A model generated the notes under the pieces. It saw only the letters and a program-made list of their open reading frames with translations. It did no database searches and was not told where the DNA came from. The translations under genes were made by a program, and so were the position numbers. A DNA stretch of 64,000 nt from CAZDDB01 sp963843285. GTDB lineage: Bacteria; Acidobacteriota; HRBIN11; JAKEFK01. The stretch is taken from NCBI GenBank assembly GCA_963843285.1, contig CAWJJO010000019.1:62001-126000 (forward strand), written 5' to 3'. This document shows positions 36,291-44,507 of the stretch, one piece after another; positions within the stretch are counted from its first letter, which is position 1; every line of letters starts with the position of its first letter.

Positions 36291-37250
36291 CTCCAACGCG
36301 AGTTCTTTTGCGAAGTAGGTAATGATAATATCGGCGCCGGCGCGTCGGATCGACAGCAGGACCTCATCACGAATCAGTTTTCCATCCACCCATCCATTTT
36401 GAGCGGCCGCTTTGATCAGCGAATATTCGCCGCTTACGTTATACGCCACAATCGGGACCAGAAAGCGGTCGCGCGCCTCCCGCAAGATATCGAGATACGA
36501 AAGCGCAGGCTTCACCATAATCATATCTGCGCCTTCTTCAATGTCGGTTTCCATTTCTTTGAGCGCTTCACGCCTGTTGGCCGGATCCATTTGATGGCTC
36601 TTTCGATCTCCAAATTTCGGAGCTGAATGAGCGGCTTCACGAAACGGACCATAAAATGCGGACGAAAACTTTGCGGCGTACGAAAGAATGCCGGTATCCT
36701 GTAGTCCATGCTCATCCAATATCCGCCGAATGGCCAGAACGCGGCCATCCATCATGTCCGAAGGCGCCACAAAATCGGCTCCCGCCTGCGCGTGAGACAA
36801 TGCGGTCTTCGCCAGCAACTCCAGAGATTCATCATTCAGGATCTTTCCATCGCGCACAACACCGCAATGCCCGTGATCGGTATAGGGACACAAACAAACA
36901 TCCGTAAATACAATGGATTCCGGAAGTTCTTTCTTGATTTGCCGAAGCGCTCTTTGCACAATCCCGCTTTCGGAATACGCGCCGGATGCGCGATCGTCTT
37001 TTTGATCCGGCGAACCGAACAACAGAAAATGCCGCAATCCGTTTTCGTACAGAAACACAATTTCCCGAACAGCAGAATCCAGACCGTATTCCGATATACC
37101 CGGCATCGCTTCAATCGGGGATTCTCCGTCTACTACTGCGCTAATGAATAACGGGTAAATCAGTTGAGACAGATCGATCGTCGTTTCCCGTACCAATGAC
37201 CGGATGGAAGGGTTTTGCCTCAATCTACGGGGGCGGTGTGTTGGATACAT
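36285..37250 (-). CDS. hemB: delta-aminolevulinic acid dehydratase (porphobilinogen synthase)
   Basis: HemB condenses two 5-aminolevulinates to porphobilinogen in tetrapyrrole synthesis. The 321 residues are standard: RPRRLRQNPSIRSLVRE start, metal-binding region DVCLCPYTDHGHCGVV, active-site Lys in LSYAAKFSSAFYGPFRE and second Lys in MIMVKPALSYLDI. The DVCLCPYTDHGHCG stretch carries the three Cys of zinc-type enzymes. The ATG shares one base with the stop (TAATG) of the upstream Cys-rich small protein. The stop lies in a repeat arm. Confidence 0.97.
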   Translation of the reverse strand: MYPTHRPRRLRQNPSIRSLVRETTIDLSQLIYPLFISAVVDGESPIEAMPGISEYGLDSAVREIVFLYENGLRHFLLFGSPDQKDDRASGAYSESGIVQRALRQIKKELPESIVFTDVCLCPYTDHGHCGVVRDGKILNDESLELLAKTALSHAQAGADFVAPSDMMDGRVLAIRRILDEHGLQDTGILSYAAKFSSAFYGPFREAAHSAPKFGDRKSHQMDPANRREALKEMETDIEEGADMIMVKPALSYLDILREARDRFLVPIVAYNVSGEYSLIKAAAQNGWVDGKLIRDEVLLSIRRAGADIIITYFAKELALEK

Positions 37251-37435
37251 TAGTAGTCGTCTTCATCCCCGCTGCCCCAAAAGAAGTACTCAGCGCATCC
37301 TTTGCTACAGAAGTGCCGCCCCGCAAAAAAGTAACAGCAGTCTTCGCATATGTACTTAAAACAAATCGGACATTTGCGGAGATGCTTTGTTTCATCCGAA
37401 GCGGAGCATTTTACACAGAGCAGTGAAACAGGCAT
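37250..37435 (-). CDS. small Cys-rich zinc-finger-like protein
   Basis: 61 residues if it starts at ATG 37435 (MPVSLLCVKC); a GTG at 37453 in the same frame overlaps the likely -10 box. Nine cysteines form C-x2-C, C-x2-C, C-x2-C-C and C-x3-C with a His (GRHFCSKGC), like a pair of treble-clef or MYND-like fingers. The end is acidic (GSGDEDDY). It shares one base with hemB, so the two are translationally coupled. Role is unknown; a zinc-handling or regulatory part linked to the zinc enzyme HemB is speculation. Confidence 0.6.
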   Translation of the reverse strand: MPVSLLCVKCSASDETKHLRKCPICFKYICEDCCYFFAGRHFCSKGCAEYFFWGSGDEDDY

Positions 37436-37444
37436 CTCCGTAAT

Positions 37445-37501
37445 ATTATACACTCAGCGTCGAGGTGCTTCATTGACATCCGTGCCGACGCTCACTAGAA
37501 T
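37445..37501. promoter_or_regulatory. back-to-back promoters for hemB operon (-) and tRNA/tilS operon (+)
   Basis: Plus strand: TTGACA (37473-37478), 17-base spacer, TAGAAT (37496-37501); start predicted near 37508, 24 bases before the tRNA. Minus strand: perfect TATAAT at 37445-37450, 9 bases before the ATG of the Cys-rich protein, with no good -35. The minus-strand transcript could be nearly leaderless. Confidence 0.7.
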
Positions 37502-37531
37502 CTATCGATTCGCAAACTTTGAATCATTGCC

Positions 37532-37605
37532 GGCGGTGTAGCTCAGTTGGTTAGAGCACGCGGCTCATATCCGCGGCGTCCGGGGTTCGAATCCCTGCAC
37601 CGCCA
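37532..37605 (+). tRNA. tRNA with CAU anticodon (elongator Met, or Ile2)
   Basis: Full cloverleaf of 74 bases: acceptor GGCGGTG/CACCGCC, D-arm GCTCAGTTGGTTAGAGC, anticodon stem CGCGG/CCGCG with loop CTCATAT (CAT at 37566-37568), T-arm with TTCGAAT, discriminator A. The G1-C72 pair rules out an initiator. CCA is not encoded. Elongator Met is the better match, but the adjacent tilS (lysidine synthase, acts on Ile-CAU) keeps Ile2 open. Confidence 0.93.
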
Positions 37606-37621
37606 CTTAACCTCTAAACCT

Positions 37622-38965
37622 TTGAACCTGAATACTCGAATTCGCAGCTTCATCGAAAAGCACAACCTGCTCAATCCCGCAGACCGGGTCGTGGTCGCTT
37701 GTTCGGGAGGCCCCGATTCGATCTGTCTGCTGATTCTTTTACGCGAACTCTGGCCGGCGACTTCCGCTGTCTATGTCAATCACATGCTGAGGGGCGAAGA
37801 CTCCGCCCGCGAAGAAGAGTTTGTTCGAAAGTTCTGTGGAGAGCGCTCGATTCCACTTTTTGTCGAAACGATTCACTGGAAGAAGATTCCTGGAAATCTG
37901 GAAGAAGCGGCGCGAAAAAAACGATACAGGCATCTTGCCAAGGTTGCTGCGGAACATTCCTTTCAAAAAGTAGCGCTGGGGCATCAGCGGGAAGATGTCG
38001 CAGAAACATTCTTACAGCGTCTGATTCGGGGGAGCGGCCCCTTCGGACTTGCAGTGCTTCCTCCGCAGCGCGGAATGTACATTCGTCCGCTTCTGGAATG
38101 CAGCAGGGCAGAAATTCTGAAATATCTTTCGCAAAACAACATTCCATTTTTTACGGATTCCACCAACGCCGATGTGCGCTTCCAGAGAAACCGGATCCGG
38201 AAGGAATTGATTCCTTATCTTCAGGAGCGGATGAATCCCGGAGTTGTGGATGCTCTCTTCCGTGCTTCGCGGTGGCTTCTGGAACAAAAGGAATTACTCG
38301 ATGAAATTCTGGATCGTTATCAGCAACTCATTCATCCGCACGGGCATGGGTTGGCGTTGCCAAAACGGGAATTCCTGGCTCTATCCATTCCATTCCAGAA
38401 GGCTCTTTTGCGAAAGGCTCTTGAAAGAACAGACGCGCAAACACGACCCGGCTCCCGGTCTCTGGAATCGCTTCTTGCAGCAATCGCAAAAGGCAAAATC
38501 AAAGAATTGCCCGGATTTCTCCTGATGGATGCTACGGGAGATTTGATCTTATTTGCCGCGAAACAGCAACGGATTGGACCGCATGAAGTGGATGTGCCGG
38601 CAGAAGGAAAATATTTTTTCCCGCCGGCAAATGCACTGCTGCATTTTACAACGCGCGAATCAGTCCATTTCCAGGATGCGGCAGGAGTCGCATTTCTGGA
38701 TGCGGAACTGGCAACATTTCCGCTTCACATCAGAAATTGGAAACGCGGTGATCGATTCCGTCCGCTCGGTTTGTCCGGCAGAAAAAAACTCAGCGATTTC
38801 TTTATCGATGCAAAAATTCCAAAACAGGATCGCAAGAAGATTCCACTCGTCTTTAAGGACGACGATTTGATCTGGATCGCCGGACATCAAATTCATCATG
38901 ATTACCGAATCACCCAGAAGACGAAACGCGTCTTGCGAATTGAACTGCTGAACCGGGATGTATAA
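37622..38965 (+). CDS. tilS: tRNA(Ile)-lysidine synthetase
   Basis: TilS changes C34 of tRNA-Ile(CAU) to lysidine so that it reads AUA as Ile. 447 residues from TTG 37622, 16 bases after the tRNA; the frame is open through the tRNA but a start there is not credible. The PP-loop motif is clear (VVACSGGPDS), followed by VNHMLRGEDSAREEEF, LGHQREDVAETFLQRLIRGSG, and the NADVRFQRNRIRKELIPYL block. A C-terminal TilS domain follows (GDRFRPLGLSGRKKLSDFFIDAKIP). It overlaps hpt by 8 bases. Confidence 0.95.
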   Translation: MNLNTRIRSFIEKHNLLNPADRVVVACSGGPDSICLLILLRELWPATSAVYVNHMLRGEDSAREEEFVRKFCGERSIPLFVETIHWKKIPGNLEEAARKKRYRHLAKVAAEHSFQKVALGHQREDVAETFLQRLIRGSGPFGLAVLPPQRGMYIRPLLECSRAEILKYLSQNNIPFFTDSTNADVRFQRNRIRKELIPYLQERMNPGVVDALFRASRWLLEQKELLDEILDRYQQLIHPHGHGLALPKREFLALSIPFQKALLRKALERTDAQTRPGSRSLESLLAAIAKGKIKELPGFLLMDATGDLILFAAKQQRIGPHEVDVPAEGKYFFPPANALLHFTTRESVHFQDAAGVAFLDAELATFPLHIRNWKRGDRFRPLGLSGRKKLSDFFIDAKIPKQDRKKIPLVFKDDDLIWIAGHQIHHDYRITQKTKRVLRIELLNRDV

Positions 38966-39491
38966 ACACAGCGTTCTAATCACCGAAGATCAGATCCAGG
39001 CCCGGATTGCGGAGCTGGCAAATACACTCAACCTGGATTACCGGGGAAGGACGCTCCATGTTGTCTGCGTTCTCAAAGGAGCCCTATTCTTTGTGGTCGA
39101 CCTGGTACGCTATCTGGATTTTCCTTTAAATCTGCACTTTGTTCAGGCTGCCAGTTACGCGGCCAGCGCTGAAAGCTCGGGAACTATTCATCTCCTCTAT
39201 TCGTCCATTCAAGAGGTTCAAGATCTGGACCTTCTTGTCATTGAGGACGTTGTAGATACGGGGCTGACGCTGGATTGGTTGGGACGCCGGTTTCTGGCAA
39301 AGGGAGCACGCTCCGTCCGAAACTGTGTTCTGCTCGACAAACGGGAGCGACGAAGAGTACAAGTTCAGGTTGACTATGCGGGGTTTGTGATCCCCAATAG
39401 GTTCGTAATCGGATATGGTTTGGACTACAAGGAATTTGGCCGGAACCTGCGCTACGTGGGCGTTTTAGCGGGGGACGAGTATGAAAAATAA
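38958..39491 (+). CDS. hpt: hypoxanthine(-guanine) phosphoribosyltransferase
   Basis: A purine salvage enzyme adding PRPP-derived ribose phosphate to hypoxanthine or guanine. 177 residues with the PRPP loop LLVIEDVVDTGLTL, VLKGALFFVVDLVRYLDFPL at the N-terminal side, and GFVIPNRFVIGYGLDYKEFGRNL at the end (the family reads IPxxFVVGYGLDYxExxRNLPYI). It overlaps tilS by 8 bases and precedes ftsH, the conserved tilS-hpt-ftsH order of many bacteria. Confidence 0.96.
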   Translation: MYKHSVLITEDQIQARIAELANTLNLDYRGRTLHVVCVLKGALFFVVDLVRYLDFPLNLHFVQAASYAASAESSGTIHLLYSSIQEVQDLDLLVIEDVVDTGLTLDWLGRRFLAKGARSVRNCVLLDKRERRRVQVQVDYAGFVIPNRFVIGYGLDYKEFGRNLRYVGVLAGDEYEK

Positions 39492-39548
39492 TCCTTGCAT
39501 TGTTTCGAATCAGCGACGATACTATGGTTTGACTCAAGGAATCGTTTT

Positions 39549-41432
39549 GTGAAGACTGCCTTACGTTTCTTTATTATTGTGGGGTTACTCTCCGCGCTGA
39601 TTGTCACATTTTTATATTACGGACACTTTGCCGCAAAAACGCAGCAAGCGTTCAAGTTCAGCGCATTTCTGGATGAAGTGGATGAAGGACGAATTCGCGA
39701 AGTGGATATTCGTGGAAACGAGCTTCGGGTGAGCACACGGGAAGGTGGAGAGTACAAGACCTACGCGCCTCAGGGTTACAACGCCTACAACCTCGTAAAC
39801 GATCTGAGAAAGAAAGGGGTGACCGTGTCATCCGAAGATAGCGCATCGAGTCCATGGGTCTCCTGGGTAGTCCAGGGGATCGTGGTGATTTTAGTGATGG
39901 GCGTTATGTGGATCCTTTTTATGCGCCAGATGCAAATTGGCGGAAACAAGGCTCTTTCATTCGGCAAATCGCGCGCCAAATTGCTGACAACACAGCAGAA
40001 ACGTGTGACCTTCCGCGATGTAGCCGGCGTGGACGAAGCGCGAGAAGAGCTTCAGGAAATCATCGACTTCTTAAAAGATCCCCAGAAGTTCATCAAACTC
40101 GGCGGCAGAATTCCAAAAGGTGTCCTGCTGATGGGACCTCCCGGCACAGGGAAGACCCTGCTGGCGCGCGCAATTGCGGGAGAGGCGAATGTGCCTTTCT
40201 TCAGCATCAGCGGCTCTGATTTCGTGGAAATGTTTGTGGGCGTCGGCGCGTCACGCGTCCGCGATCTGTTTGAGCAGGGAAAGAAAAATGCGCCTTGCAT
40301 TATTTTTATTGATGAAATTGACGCAGTGGGACGTCATCGTGGCGCCGGCCTTGGCGGCGGACACGATGAACGCGAACAGACGCTGAATCAGTTGCTTGTT
40401 GAGATGGATGGGTTTGAGACCAACGAAGGGGTGATCCTGATCGCGGCAACCAATCGTCCCGACGTTTTGGATCCGGCGCTTCTTCGTCCCGGTCGTTTCG
40501 ACCGGCGGATCGTAGTAAACAGGCCGGACCTGAAAGGGCGCGAAGGAATCCTCGGCGTGCATACACGAAAAGTTCCCCTTTCAACAGAAGTCGATATCAA
40601 GAAAATTGCCCGCGGTACGCCGGGATTTTCGGGCGCTGATCTCGCCAATCTGGTAAACGAAGCCGCTTTGATGGCCGCACGACTGAACCGAAAAGCCGTT
40701 GCGCACGCAGATTTTGAGTACGCGAAAGATAAAGTACTGATGGGTGCAGAAAGGCGTTCCCTGATCCTGACAGACGACGAGAAGCGCAATACTGCATATC
40801 ATGAGGCAGGACACGCTCTCGTGGCTCATTTGCTTCCCGGAACAGATCCGGTTCACAAAGTTACAATCATCCCCCGCGGTAGAGCTCTTGGTTTGACGCA
40901 GCAGCTGCCGCTCGATGATCGCTATAATTACAACAAGGACTTTCTGGACAATATGATCGCGATTTGCCTGGGCGGTAGAATTTCGGAAGAGCTTACGCTC
41001 GGTCAAATTACATCCGGCGCGGAGAACGATCTGGAAACTGCGACGGAACTCGCGCGAAAGATGGTTTGTGATTGGGGAATGAGCGTTGAGCTCGGACCGA
41101 TTTCATTTGGCAAGAAAGAAGAAGCTATTTTCCTTGGACGCGATTTCTCACAACAAACGATGATCAGTCCCGAAACTGCAATCAAGATCGATCAGGAAAT
41201 AAAGAAGATTATCTTGAATAATTACGGCCGCGCGCGGACGCTTCTAGAAGAAAATCGCCATCTGCTGGAAAAAATCGCTGAGGCATTGCTGGAACATGAA
41301 ACCCTGGACACCGAGCAGATCCAGCAAGTCTGCGATGGATTGCCGATCACAAAACCTCAAACTGACGAAGAGCCTACCCGAAAAGAGCCGGCCACAGTGA
41401 AAGGCCGTCCGGTCCCCGTCCCCCAGTCGTAG
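39549..41432 (+). CDS. ftsH: ATP-dependent zinc metalloprotease FtsH
   Basis: A membrane hexamer that extracts and degrades membrane and regulatory proteins (LpxC is a known target in E. coli; lpxC is at 48 kb here). 627 residues from GTG 39549, with AAGGA 9 bases upstream. Two membrane segments (about 6-24 and 103-125) flank a periplasmic domain. AAA part: Walker A GPPGTGKT, Walker B IIFIDEIDAVG, SRH RPGRFDR. Zinc protease motif HEAGH. The C-terminus is a Pro/Lys-rich tail. It follows hpt closely. Confidence 0.97.
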   Translation: MKTALRFFIIVGLLSALIVTFLYYGHFAAKTQQAFKFSAFLDEVDEGRIREVDIRGNELRVSTREGGEYKTYAPQGYNAYNLVNDLRKKGVTVSSEDSASSPWVSWVVQGIVVILVMGVMWILFMRQMQIGGNKALSFGKSRAKLLTTQQKRVTFRDVAGVDEAREELQEIIDFLKDPQKFIKLGGRIPKGVLLMGPPGTGKTLLARAIAGEANVPFFSISGSDFVEMFVGVGASRVRDLFEQGKKNAPCIIFIDEIDAVGRHRGAGLGGGHDEREQTLNQLLVEMDGFETNEGVILIAATNRPDVLDPALLRPGRFDRRIVVNRPDLKGREGILGVHTRKVPLSTEVDIKKIARGTPGFSGADLANLVNEAALMAARLNRKAVAHADFEYAKDKVLMGAERRSLILTDDEKRNTAYHEAGHALVAHLLPGTDPVHKVTIIPRGRALGLTQQLPLDDRYNYNKDFLDNMIAICLGGRISEELTLGQITSGAENDLETATELARKMVCDWGMSVELGPISFGKKEEAIFLGRDFSQQTMISPETAIKIDQEIKKIILNNYGRARTLLEENRHLLEKIAEALLEHETLDTEQIQQVCDGLPITKPQTDEEPTRKEPATVKGRPVPVPQS

Positions 41433-41438
41433 ATCGGA

Positions 41439-41526
41439 TTAACCACAGACACGAAGGCGCCAAGACAGCACGAAGTTTCTAGTATTTTTTCCCGTTTCTT
41501 TGTGTCTTCGTGTCTTTGTGGTTAAC
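41439..41526. repeat. palindromic element (family E) between ftsH and folP
   Basis: Left arm TTAACCACAGACACGAAGG, right arm CTTCGTGTCTTTGTGGTTAA, 88 bases in all. It begins 6 bases after the ftsH stop and ends 8 bases before the folP start. Confidence 0.85.
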
Positions 41527-41534
41527 TCGATCTT

Positions 41535-42386
41535 ATGAGGCGCACTTATACTATCCGTTCTCGAGGCAAAACACTCGAACTTGGACGCCAAACCGGCATC
41601 ATGGGAATCGTGAATATTACTCCTGATTCCTTTTACGACAGCGGACGGCACTTCTCGCCCGATGCCGCAATCGAACATGCGCGCCGCTTGATCGAGGAAG
41701 AGGCTGACATCCTGGACTTCGGCGCTCAATCCACCAGGCCGGGTTCTCAACCGGTCGGCGCACAAGAAGAGATGGAACGCATCCTGCCTGTGATTTCCGA
41801 AATTCGGAAAGATAGCAAGATCTGGATCTCGATTGATACCTACCGCAGCGAAGTTGCCCGTGCGTGTCTACAGGAAGGAGCAGACATGATCAATGATGTT
41901 TCTTCATTCCGTCTCGATTCTGAGATGCCTGCCGTGGTTGCGGAGTACGACGTACCGGTCGTATGCATGCATTTCAAAGACAGTATTCATCCCATGCCTG
42001 CCGATCCACAGTATCAGGATTTGTTTGGCGAAATCCTTTCCTTCTTTCGGGAAACTTTCTTCACCGCGAAGAAGGCAGGAATCAAACGAGAACAAATCAT
42101 CGTGGATCCGGGAATCGGATTTGGCAAGCAATTGGATCATAATCTTCGCATCCTGAACGGGCTCTCTTTTCTAAACGAACTGGACCGACCGGTGCTCACC
42201 GGTCCGTCACGAAAGTCATTTATCGGCAAACTTACCGGACTGGCTGCTGAAGACCGGCTCGAAGGCACAGCAGCCGCTGTTGGCGCCTGCGTTCAGAACG
42301 GCGCGCACATCATCCGCGTTCATGATGCGGGATATTTCCGCCGCTATTGCGATGTGCTGGACGCTATTCTGAATGAGGGCCGGTAG
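41535..42386 (+). CDS. folP: dihydropteroate synthase
   Basis: FolP joins p-aminobenzoate to 6-hydroxymethyl-dihydropterin pyrophosphate in folate synthesis. 283 residues with both signatures: IMGIVNITPDSFYDSG near residue 22 and DFGAQSTRPGSQPV near 57, plus the later DPGIGFGK and GPSRKSF motifs. The ATG directly follows a family E palindrome without a strong ribosome binding site, so it is probably read as part of the tilS-hpt-ftsH-folP unit. Confidence 0.96.
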   Translation: MRRTYTIRSRGKTLELGRQTGIMGIVNITPDSFYDSGRHFSPDAAIEHARRLIEEEADILDFGAQSTRPGSQPVGAQEEMERILPVISEIRKDSKIWISIDTYRSEVARACLQEGADMINDVSSFRLDSEMPAVVAEYDVPVVCMHFKDSIHPMPADPQYQDLFGEILSFFRETFFTAKKAGIKREQIIVDPGIGFGKQLDHNLRILNGLSFLNELDRPVLTGPSRKSFIGKLTGLAAEDRLEGTAAAVGACVQNGAHIIRVHDAGYFRRYCDVLDAILNEGR

Positions 42387-42394
42387 GGCTGTTC

Positions 42395-42664
42395 ATTGGC
42401 CTGCCTGTAGGGGCCATGCATTTGCCGGCCCAGTTTGGGCTGTGCATTTGCCGTGTAAAGCAGCAGATCACAAAAGTAGCCTTTCTCGGAAAGCAATTAT
42501 AGATCCTTCAAGTGGGGACAAATGCACAGCCGTCTCGCTGCGGAAATGACACCACTTCACGTGACGGGCTGAGCATTTTCTCAGCACGAAAAGGAAACCG
42601 TCCATAAGGAGATTTTGCAACGATAGCCTCCGGCGCATCACTAACGATGGAAAATGCTCAGCCC
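42395..42664. repeat. two tandem inverted-repeat units upstream of cdaA
   Basis: Unit one: GGCTGTGCATTTG (42438-42450) and its exact complement CAAATGCACAGCC (42519-42531). Unit two: GGGCTGAGCATTTTC (42566-42580) and its exact complement at 42650-42664. Each unit is about 95-100 bases, arms of both units are similar, and a third related arm (GGGGCCATGCATTTGCCGG) starts near 42410. The 298-base gap between folP and cdaA holds no gene. Confidence 0.8.
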
Positions 42665-42684
42665 CTACGTAGTATTATAGATGT

Positions 42685-43485
42685 GTGACTTTTGTCGGAA
42701 TTGAAATCGGATGGATTGATGTCGTTGATATTGCTATTGTTGCGTTTCTTATCTATCAATTACTGCTGATTATCAAGGGCACAGGAGCGGTCCAGCTGGG
42801 ACTGGGGTTGCTGTTCCTGATCCTGATCTTTTTTGTTTCCGAATGGCTTCGTCTGAACACGCTTCACTGGACCCTCACCCGAATATTTCCTTATCTTTTC
42901 TTCATCGTATTGATCCTCTTTCAACACGAGATCCGCAAAGCTGTTTCGATTCTTGGTCAAAACCCGCTCATCAACATGTTTACGGGCCGGCTGGCCAGGG
43001 AGCCGTTGGATGAAATTATTTTTGCAGTTACGGCTATGGCGAGCAAACGAATCGGCTCGTTGCTGGTTCTGGAACGCGAAATGGGTCTGAAAAATTATAT
43101 CGAAAGCGGCATTCAGATTGACGCAAAAGTTTCGTACGATCTCTTGATGAGCATCTTCAATCCTGCGTCGCCGCTTCACGATGGGGCAATCATCATTCAA
43201 AGAGACCGGATCAGCGCCGCTGCCTGTTTTCTTCCATTGACCTTGAATCCCGATCTTGCGCGCGAGTTGGGAAGCCGTCATCGCGCGGCGATCGGATTGA
43301 GTGAAGAAACGGATGCGATGATCATTGTCGTTTCGGAAGAGACGGGAAAAATCAGTCTGGTTTACGACGAAATTGTGGCAGGTGATCTGGATGGTCCGGA
43401 ACTGAAAAAGCGAATCACCGACTACCTTTATCTGGATCGTCCTGATTTCACGCGAAGAATTCGAAAAGATGTTCCGCTGCCATGA
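42685..43485 (+). CDS. cdaA: membrane diadenylate cyclase CdaA
   Basis: Makes c-di-AMP from two ATP. 266 residues with three N-terminal membrane segments (about 10-30, 35-52, 62-80) and a DisA-N domain: LHDGAIIIQRDRI with the DGA motif and SRHRAAIGLSEETDA with RHR. The GTG start is only 6 bases after a possible TATTAT box (42673-42678), so the mRNA could be leaderless; no good -35 is seen. It overlaps the cdaR gene by 4 bases (ATGA), the conserved cdaA-cdaR-glmM order. Confidence 0.95.
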   Translation: MTFVGIEIGWIDVVDIAIVAFLIYQLLLIIKGTGAVQLGLGLLFLILIFFVSEWLRLNTLHWTLTRIFPYLFFIVLILFQHEIRKAVSILGQNPLINMFTGRLAREPLDEIIFAVTAMASKRIGSLLVLEREMGLKNYIESGIQIDAKVSYDLLMSIFNPASPLHDGAIIIQRDRISAAACFLPLTLNPDLARELGSRHRAAIGLSEETDAMIIVVSEETGKISLVYDEIVAGDLDGPELKKRITDYLYLDRPDFTRRIRKDVPLP

Positions 43486-44402
43486 GAATTCCATCCGGCA
43501 ATCTGATTCTGATGATCGTTTCAGCGATTCTGGCGGCGCTGCTATGGCTCTGGGTCGGAGCCCAGGCCAGCTCCGAAGTGATTATCAGCACACCACTCGA
43601 ATACAGGAACTTGCCAAAGACATTTGAATTCTCCTCAGACGGTCCATTGCTTTCCGCCATCAATGTCTGGGTTCGCGGAAACACAACGATTGTCAAGAAT
43701 CTTCGGCCGCAAGACATCTCCGCATGGATCGATCTGGCCGGAACTACGGCAGGCGCCAGAAACTTCGAGCTCACATCCAACAATGTTCATTTACCTTACG
43801 GGCTGTCCGTTCTTCGCATTTCACCTTCGCGCGTCCATTTGCGAATTGAAGAAGTGATCCGTCGATTTGCTCCCGTTGAGCCACATCTCGAGGGAGAGCC
43901 GCCGGAAGGTTTTGCGGTTACTCAGATGACAGTCGTGCCGCCACAAGTTGAAGTAGTTGGACCGCGATCCGCTGTTATCGCAGTCAAGAATGTGACCACA
44001 GACTCGATTGATATCAGCTCCACCCGCGGAGCCCACACGGAAAAAGTGAATGTGGGGGTAGATAACAGCTCGGTGCGACTTGGATCAATCAAGAAGGTTA
44101 CAGTTTCTCTGATGATTGCCGAAATCAAGGATCACATCACTCTGCGACGCATCCCGGTTACAGTCGAAGGAACAAAGCGAACCATCAAGTACAACCCCAG
44201 GGTGGTGCGCATAGATTTGGAAGCGCCAAAACAGTGGCTCACAAAAATCTCCGAAGAACAGGTAAGCGTTACGCTGGATCTTGCAGGAATGGCTCCTGGC
44301 GTGTATGAACTGACTCCAAAGATCATAATCCAGGACGGCGAATCCAGAAGTATTTCCGTCCGAAGCGTGATTCCGGAACGCATTCACGTTCGTATCCAGT
44401 AA
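43482..44402 (+). CDS. cdaR: YbbR-domain protein, CdaA regulator
   Basis: 306 residues: one N-terminal membrane segment (NLILMIVSAILAALLWLWVG) followed by three to four extracytoplasmic YbbR repeats of about 80 residues (recognised by PLEYRNLP, VWVRGNTTIVKNL, VEPHLEGEPPEGF, ITLRRIPVTVEGT). In Firmicutes CdaR binds CdaA and tunes its activity. It is translationally coupled to cdaA and followed by glmM after a palindrome. Confidence 0.9.
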   Translation: MRIPSGNLILMIVSAILAALLWLWVGAQASSEVIISTPLEYRNLPKTFEFSSDGPLLSAINVWVRGNTTIVKNLRPQDISAWIDLAGTTAGARNFELTSNNVHLPYGLSVLRISPSRVHLRIEEVIRRFAPVEPHLEGEPPEGFAVTQMTVVPPQVEVVGPRSAVIAVKNVTTDSIDISSTRGAHTEKVNVGVDNSSVRLGSIKKVTVSLMIAEIKDHITLRRIPVTVEGTKRTIKYNPRVVRIDLEAPKQWLTKISEEQVSVTLDLAGMAPGVYELTPKIIIQDGESRSISVRSVIPERIHVRIQ

Positions 44403-44404
44403 GG

Positions 44405-44491
44405 ATTAACCTCAAAGACCGCAAAGGGCGCAAAACAAGAAGAAGAATTCCTCCCGAATTTTTGCGTTCTTCGCGGTCTTTGCGGTTATAA
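44405..44491. repeat. palindromic element (family E) between cdaR and glmM
   Basis: Left arm TTAACCTCAAAGACCGCAAA, right arm TTTGCGGTTAT preceded by GCGTTCTTCGCGGTC. The element begins 2 bases after the cdaR stop and ends 16 bases before the glmM start. Confidence 0.85.
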
Positions 44492-44507
44492 TATTGAACT
44501 CCGATTT

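Noticed and set aside
37547..37621. Upstream extension of tilS through the tRNA gene
   Set aside because: The frame is open, but it would translate tRNA sequence; the TTG at 37622 precedes the conserved N-terminus.
42760..43494. 244-residue minus-strand open frame opposite cdaA
   Set aside because: cdaA has full catalytic motifs in the plus frame; the antisense frame looks like low-complexity shadow sequence.
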